This document shows, in pieces, positions 59,216 to 64,000 of a DNA stretch of 64,000 nt. The translations under genes were made by a program, and so were the position numbers. The notes under the pieces were generated by a model. The model was not told where the DNA came from. It did not search any database and saw only the letters and a program-made list of their open reading frames with translations. The stretch's first letter is position 1. Each line of letters begins with the position of its first letter. Source of the DNA: Fallopia convolvulus (Eukaryota > Streptophyta > Magnoliopsida > Caryophyllales > Polygonaceae); the NCBI GenBank assembly GCA_964016875.1, contig OZ024720.1, forward strand, positions 24,865,742-24,929,741, read 5' to 3'.

Positions 59216-59835
59216 TAAGGGTGTTCATAATCGGATATCCGATCCGATCCGGCTAATCGGATCGGATATCCGCAATAAAATTTTCTCTAAAACCATATCC
59301 GTATCCGATCCGGGTATACCCGGATATCCGATCCGTATAGCTCGGATCGGGTCGGATATTTGTGGCGGATATCCGAATATCCGAATATTCATATTTTTTA
59401 TATTTTTGTATTTAAGTTCCAAATAATTTATTCAGTTATCCGCATAAAAAAGAGAAAAATAATTTAAAATAAAATAAAAATGGGGTGTTAAATATAGATA
59501 TAGGTTTTATTTAACCTTAATTTTATTTATGGGGTGAAATATATTGAAAATAATTAAAAAACAAACAAAAAAGGGGTAGTACTAGGAAGTCGAAGCACAT
59601 AAAACTACTTGGGACTATTAAATTTTTTGTTGTTGCACATAATATATATGTATAGTATTATACCCTCGGATATCCGGGAGTTTGACGACCGATCCGTATC
59701 CGATCCGGTGATCCGGCTAATTTTCTCGGATCGGATCGGATTCGGATAATTTTCCAATGGATTCGGATTTTCGCGGATCGGATCGTCGGATCAACGGATC
59801 GGATTGACCGGATCGGATATTTTTGAACACCCCTA
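59216..59835. mobile_element. hAT-type MITE, 620 bp, target duplication GCTGGCAC
   Basis: The 8-base duplication GCTGGCAC is perfect at 59208-59215 and 59836-59843. Terminal inverted repeats are TAAGGGTGTTCA at the left and TGAACACCCCTA at the right, with AATCGGATATCC-like subterminal pairs. Subterminal zones are dense in GGATCCGATCCG and GGATATCC words in both orientations. The middle (about 59400-59660) is AT-rich. It has no transposase. Size, 8-bp duplication and TAGGGGTGTTC ends identify a hAT-superfamily non-autonomous element. Confidence 0.88.
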
Positions 59836-59854
59836 GCTGGCACCGTCATAATGT

Positions 59855-59862
59855 TATATAAA
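59855..59862 (+). promoter_or_regulatory. TATA box of the GST gene
   Basis: TATATAAA, 99 bp before the ATG and about 20 bp after the end of the MITE. No other TATA lies closer to the start. Confidence 0.65.
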
Positions 59863-59960
59863 ACCTCATCCGATCTTTGCCTTCCCACAACCATCTCTTT
59901 GTTTCATTCCTGAAAAAAATCCCTAATTAGCAAGCAAATTGGTTGAATTACGGACGGGAG

Positions 59961-60771
59961 ATGGGAAGCAGAAGCGAAGTGAGAGTGATAGGGGCTCGGG
60001 CGAGCCCTTACGTGGCTAGAGCCACCATCGCGCTCAACCTCAAGGGCGTCCCTTTCGAGTTCCTTGCGGAGCAATTCGGGGCCAAGAGCGACCTCCTTCT
60101 CAAGTCCAACCCCGTTCACAAAAAGATCCCGGTCCTTCTCCACCACGACAAGCCCGTCTGCGAGTCCCTCGTCATCGTGCAGTACGTCGACGAGGTCTGG
60201 TCGTCCGCCGCGGCCCCTTCCATCCTCCCTTCCGACCCCTACGACCGCGCCATCGCTCGCTTCTGGGCGGCCTTCCTCGACGACAAGGTAGGCAGCCGGC
60301 TCTGACACCTGCAATACAAAGTTACAAACCAAACCAAACCCTGTGAAAGATAGATGTTAGAATATATGACAATTATTATTTTTGTTGCAGTTCTTTCCGT
60401 ACCTGGCCGGGATCAGGAAGGCGCAGGGGAAGGAAGAGGCGGAGGCGGCAATCCAGCAAGTGAAGCAGAATCTGTACCTCCTGGAAGACGCCTTCGTCAA
60501 AACCAGCAAAGGGAAGCCCTTCTTCTCCGGGGAGGACCGCATCGGATACCTCGACATCGCCTTCGGCTGCTTCCTCGGCTGGCTCCGCGTTACGGAGCGC
60601 ATGACCGAGGCCAAGCTCTTGGACGACCACAAGACGCCGCATCTCGCCAAGTGGGCCCCGCGCTTCATGTCCGACCCCGCCGTCAAGGGCACCATCCCGG
60701 AGATTGATGAGCTCCTCGAGTTTGCCAAGATTCTTGCTGCCAAAGCTGCTGCTGCTGCCGCTGCCAAGTGA
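59961..60771 (+). CDS. Tau-class glutathione S-transferase
   Basis: It conjugates glutathione to electrophilic compounds in the cytosol (herbicide, xenobiotic and stress metabolites) and acts as a dimer. There are two exons, 59961-60287 and 60391-60771, with a 103-base GT-AG intron at the conserved tau-class position after residue 109 (DDK). The product has 235 residues, slightly above the usual 220-230. The thioredoxin-like domain occupies residues 5-85, with catalytic-type Ser15 in ASPYVAR, KKIPVLLH (54-61) and the glutathione-binding ESLVIVQYVDE (68-78). An all-helical domain follows, with RFWAAFLDDK, KGKPFFSGEDRIGYLDIAFG and PHLAKWAPRF. The C-terminus has an alanine-rich tail (AKAAAAAAAK). 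The start is the ATG at 59961, the first one in frame. An Arg precedes the ASPY motif where Trp is common. Coding GC is very high compared with the flanks. All motifs are intact, so it is probably functional. Confidence 0.93.
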
Positions 60772-61227
60772 ATTATGATCTGATTATTCGAATTAGTTAG
60801 TTTGAAGAATTGGAGTTAATAAATGAGGTGTGAGATGTGATCTCCCTCATCATCTCTGATTATCAACATCTTCTTCACTGAAGAGGACAGTAATGCAACC
60901 GTGTTTTTATTTACCTTCAGTCAGACAAGTCAATGCTCAGTGGTTTCTTCCTGTTAATTTAATAGAGCTACTCAATTTACTTGCTGCACAAAAAAAAAAA
61001 AAGAGTAAAATGGCTCTAGCTACTCAATTTTTCATCTAAAAGGTAGTTACCATAGATAAATCAAGCAACTCCGGCCAACCTTCAATTGCCCTGTCAACTA
61101 TGAACTTTGTCTGATTAACCCTATTTCATTTTTGGGACACATTAGCATAACTTGCTTTACAAAAACAGGCTATAATGTTACACTGCAAAATCGAACATTA
61201 AAGCCACAGATTTACAAGGTTACAAAC
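60772..61227. other. Convergent intergenic region between GST and decarboxylase genes
   Basis: It holds the 3' flanks of both genes. AATAAA-like AATAAATG at 60819 may serve GST polyadenylation. An A-run occurs at 60988-61001. Confidence 0.5.
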
Positions 61228-63076
61228 TTATAAATCACATACAAGAATAGATGAAAGAAGAGGATCAGAGGCCCCGGTGATCATACCACCATGTTTCTTC
61301 ACATCCACAATATAATCCAACGCTTTACATGTAACAACCTCACCGGGAACGAGTACGGGTATCCCAGGAGGGTACGGACACACAAGCTCTCCACATATCT
61401 TTCCAAAACTTTCTTTGAGACTCACTTTTCTCTTCCTCGCAAAGAAGGCTTCACGCGGGTTTAGTTTCATTTCACTACACCCAAGAGGCCCACTTTCCAT
61501 GTGCTTCGCAGAGTGATCTAATCTTGGATGCAAGCCAAAAGATTTGGATAGATTCTTGAAACCTAAAATTAGCCTCTTAACATGATCTTCTTGAGTCCCT
61601 GGGGTGAACACAAAAGTGATGGAGTGGGATCCAACAAGTTCACACATGAGACCTTGATTTTTGGATACGAATTCATCCGCTTCATAACCAGAGAGGCCAA
61701 GCTCACATACTCCAACAGTTAAACGTAAGGGGTCAATCTCTGGAAGCTCGGAGAAGCTTCTGGAATCAAGGACTAGTAAGCTGGGGATTTCTTTTATTAT
61801 AGATTTTGCTTCATTGGCCAAATGAATTGCATTTTTGAATAAAGTCTCAGAGTTTATGGCTAGCTGAGCTGTAGCAGCATCTAGAGAGGCTAGGAGGAGA
61901 TAGCTTGGGCTAGTACTCTGAAGAGTTTGTAGGCATCTGCTTATTCTTTCTCTATCTACAAGTTTTCCTGAACTATGCAACATAGAGGATTGAGTAAGAG
62001 AGCACAAGACCTTGTGGGTAGACTGAACTGCTAGATTAGCACCTTGCTTGAGGGCTGAAAAGGGTAGTTGTGAATGAAAGCCAAAGTGAGCTCCATGAGC
62101 TTCGTCCACAATTAAAGGGATATCTTTTGAATTGCAAAGCTCTGAAATCTTTCCCAAATCACTGCACATGCCGTAATATGTAGGAGAAGTAACAAAAACA
62201 GCAGCAGGTTTTCGCCCTTCTGATTCCAAGTCCTTGATTGCTTCGTTTACCTGTCACCGAAACATGACGACACATTATGAGGCAAGATGAGCATTGTTCC
62301 AAATTAGAGCCAATGTTGATCAGAAAGAAAGAAAAATAGAGACTAAAGAGTTTTGTAGCAATTGCACTAATTTTGTGAATACGAAATTATAATCTAACAG
62401 TCAGCACAAGTTGTATATAGTCCCAAACCCAACTTGACAGATATCTTTGAATCCGAATACATATAGGATTAACCTAACAATACTATAATGTACCTTCTGA
62501 TTTTAAGTCAACTAGAACAAGTACAAAATTGCATATAAAGAAGGTCATAAGAAGAGATGTATAACTCAAGCTTGCCTGTGATGGAGTGACTGGACCGGCA
62601 ATATCCCAATCAGAATTATAGTCAGGAATGATATATTTCGGTGTGACACCAGACAATACCATACCAGATATTGCTGAGATATGACAATTCCTAGGCAAGA
62701 TAAGAGTATCTCCTGGGGAACAGGTTGCCATGATTGCAGCCTGGACACCACAAGTTGTACCTCCAGTAAGAAACCAGGTCTCAGATGCACCGAAAACCTT
62801 TGCTGCTTGTTTCTGCGCATCAAGAATTGGCCCTTCTGGAGAGAAGAGATTGTCCAGCTCTGGAAGCTCAGGTAAGTCATAAACAAAGGGCTTTTTACCA
62901 ATGAGGTTGGTTAGTGGAGAAGGTGCTGCTTGACCTCTGTTGTGACCAGGAAAATGGAAACTAGCAGCATTATCCTCAGCTGCAGATTCCAATGCATTGA
63001 CTAATGGAGTATAAGGATTTTTCTTTTCTGTTTGAGGCTTTGACATTGTGCACTTATCTTCCTTTTTATATATTTC
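61228..63076 (-). CDS. Orn/Lys/Arg decarboxylase family protein (PLP-dependent), 5' end not resolved
   Basis: Fold-type I PLP enzyme of the bacterial-type Orn/Lys/Arg decarboxylase family. Plant members are thought to be plastid proteins. The substrate cannot be told from sequence. Two exons are visible: 63076-62576 (167 codons) and 62250-61228 (340 codons plus stop), 507 residues in all. Motifs in order are TPLVNALESAAEDNAASFHF, PGHNRGQ, ELPELDNLFSPEGPI, WFLTGGTTCGVQAAIMATC, VFVTSPTYYGMC, IPLIVDEAHGAHF (Asp contacting the PLP nitrogen), AVQSTHKVLCSLTQ (Lys forming the Schiff base) and the C-terminal domain YPPGIPVLVPGE. The intron begins GC (CACAG|GCAAGC) and ends GTGACAG, a GC-AG intron. 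The first visible exon is preceded by the acceptor TTCTTGCAG, so a further 5' exon with a transit peptide is expected upstream. An alternative start is the ATG at 63046. Confidence 0.88.
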
Positions 63077-63430
63077 CTGCAAGAAATTGTTTAAAAATAT
63101 ACTGTAGTATGGTTAATTGCAGTAAATATCTAATCATTGGAGTATTTGCAAACTTCTCCACTAATCATTGACTAATGGAGTATAAGGATTTTTCTTTTCT
63201 GTTTGAGGCTTTGACATTGTGCACTTATCTTCCTTTTTATATATTTCCTGCAAGCAATTGTTTAAAAATATACTGTAGTAGGGTTAATTGCAGTAAATAT
63301 CTAATCGTTTGAGGCTTTGACATTGTGCACTTATCTTCCTTTTTATATATTTCCTGCAAGAAATTGTTTAAAAATATACTGTAGTAGGGTTAATTGCAGT
63401 AAATATCTAATCATTGGAGTATTTGCAAAC
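62996..63430. repeat. Tandem triplication of the decarboxylase exon 5' edge and acceptor site
   Basis: Three copies of about 125-155 bp: 62996-63165, 63166-63305 and 63306-63430. Each contains the acceptor CTTGCAG (one copy TTGCTTGCAG) and ATATATAAAAAGGAAGATAAG with the MSKPQ start region. The second copy also repeats the coding piece CTAATGGAGTATAAGG, while the third starts inside it. Copies are almost identical. Only the innermost is joined to an open frame. Confidence 0.85.
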
Positions 63431-64000
63431 TCTACCCCGAAGTATCAAAATTTCACCAAGTAAATGAAAAATCAATTCGAGCATTCAATATGTCATCTCA
63501 GAAAATGGTGTATCAACTCACAAAGCTAAAATGCGATATTTAGATATTTTAAATAATATCAAAAATCGTACTAAAAATCTATAGCTTCATGGTGCTATAC
63601 TGCTATCCACAAACCCAAAAGGTTTAGATATTTAGTAAAATCCGGATAGTTCAGGGCAGAGTCTGCAACTACCTATAGGTTGAGATATTAGATGCAATTA
63701 ACCCAATATCTCAAGCAATGAAATCGAATAGGAAAGAAGAAGAGGTTCTTCCTAACAAGCGTGCTAACTGCTAAGTACTCGTGCCTTTGATATTGACTGA
63801 ATGTGTGGTACCTTTGATATGGAGTTAATTTCTAATTTAAAGCATTGCGTCCCTTGACCAGTACGGGGGCGGCCGGGAGTTCTCATGGGCGAGGGCCAGG
63901 CGCCAGCGGCACAAAACAAGTGAAAATTTGGATTCCTCGGTTGACATAAAAACATTAGAAACAAAATTCAATTGAGAATGAGAGGTTCAAACCGATCAAA
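63431..64000. other. Upstream intron or promoter of the decarboxylase gene
   Basis: Mostly AT-rich. A short GC-rich island at 63858-63905 could be part of a 5' exon on the minus strand (the frame at 63964-63764 contains GAWPSPMRTPGRPRTG), but no start or splice pattern could be settled. Confidence 0.35.

Noticed and set aside
59904..60767. Long minus-strand frames opposite the GST gene (59904-60332, 60357-60767, 60376-60642)
   Set aside because: They are antisense shadows of GC-rich GST exons. The plus strand has the full protein with correct intron borders.
63764..63964. Minus-strand frame as the transit-peptide exon of the decarboxylase
   Set aside because: No clear start, donor site or targeting character could be fixed. 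Left as a possibility in the flank entry.

Overview
The window is nuclear DNA of a flowering plant, most likely a eudicot. It has short GT-AG introns, a plastid-type arginine biosynthesis gene, a tau-class glutathione S-transferase (GST) with the usual single intron, AT-rich intergenic DNA, and many plant transposons. The species cannot be named from sequence alone. Roughly 5% of the window is host coding sequence. Nearly all the rest is transposable elements.

Layout. (1) 1-2618: six 3' exons of N-acetyl-gamma-glutamyl-phosphate reductase (argC). They are preceded by a block (about 480-1160) that looks organelle-derived. (2) 3209-7708: two nested Helitron-like elements on the minus strand. 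The outer one also contains a 1.16-kb foldback element. (3) 8148-8745: a MITE with long inverted arms. (4) 8819-13925: a complete non-autonomous LTR element with 585-bp LTRs and target duplication CTTAT. It has no gag-pol and carries clusters of CCGCGATCGCGG-like words. (5) 15288-15514: a MITE. 15669-15739: a broken tRNA-Gly. (6) 16348-55187: one large nest of retrotransposons. A Ty1/copia element on the minus strand (target duplication AGACT) received an Athila-like Ty3 element inside gag (20557-27401). It received a giant-LTR chromodomain Ty3 element inside its 5' LTR (28228-55172, duplication TGTGT). That element in turn received a related minus-strand element (34128-47695, duplication CAGTT). 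(7) 55188-56592: a LINE remnant with an RNase H domain. (8) 57329-57712: a possible orphan single-exon gene. (9) 59216-59835: a hAT-type MITE with duplication GCTGGCAC, ending about 20 bp before the TATA box of the GST gene (59961-60771). (10) 61228-63076: a PLP-dependent Orn/Lys/Arg decarboxylase-family gene on the minus strand with a GC-AG intron. Its 5' exon edge is triplicated as non-coding copies.

The host genes are not an operon and show no obvious joint function. The main interest lies in the mobile DNA. Both giant-LTR families carry an antisense tRNA-like Pol III module and a GC-rich pocket behind the LTR TATA box. Two unrelated non-autonomous elements are peppered with short GC-containing near-palindromes. 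Three nested insertions have intact target duplications, which fixes their relative order.
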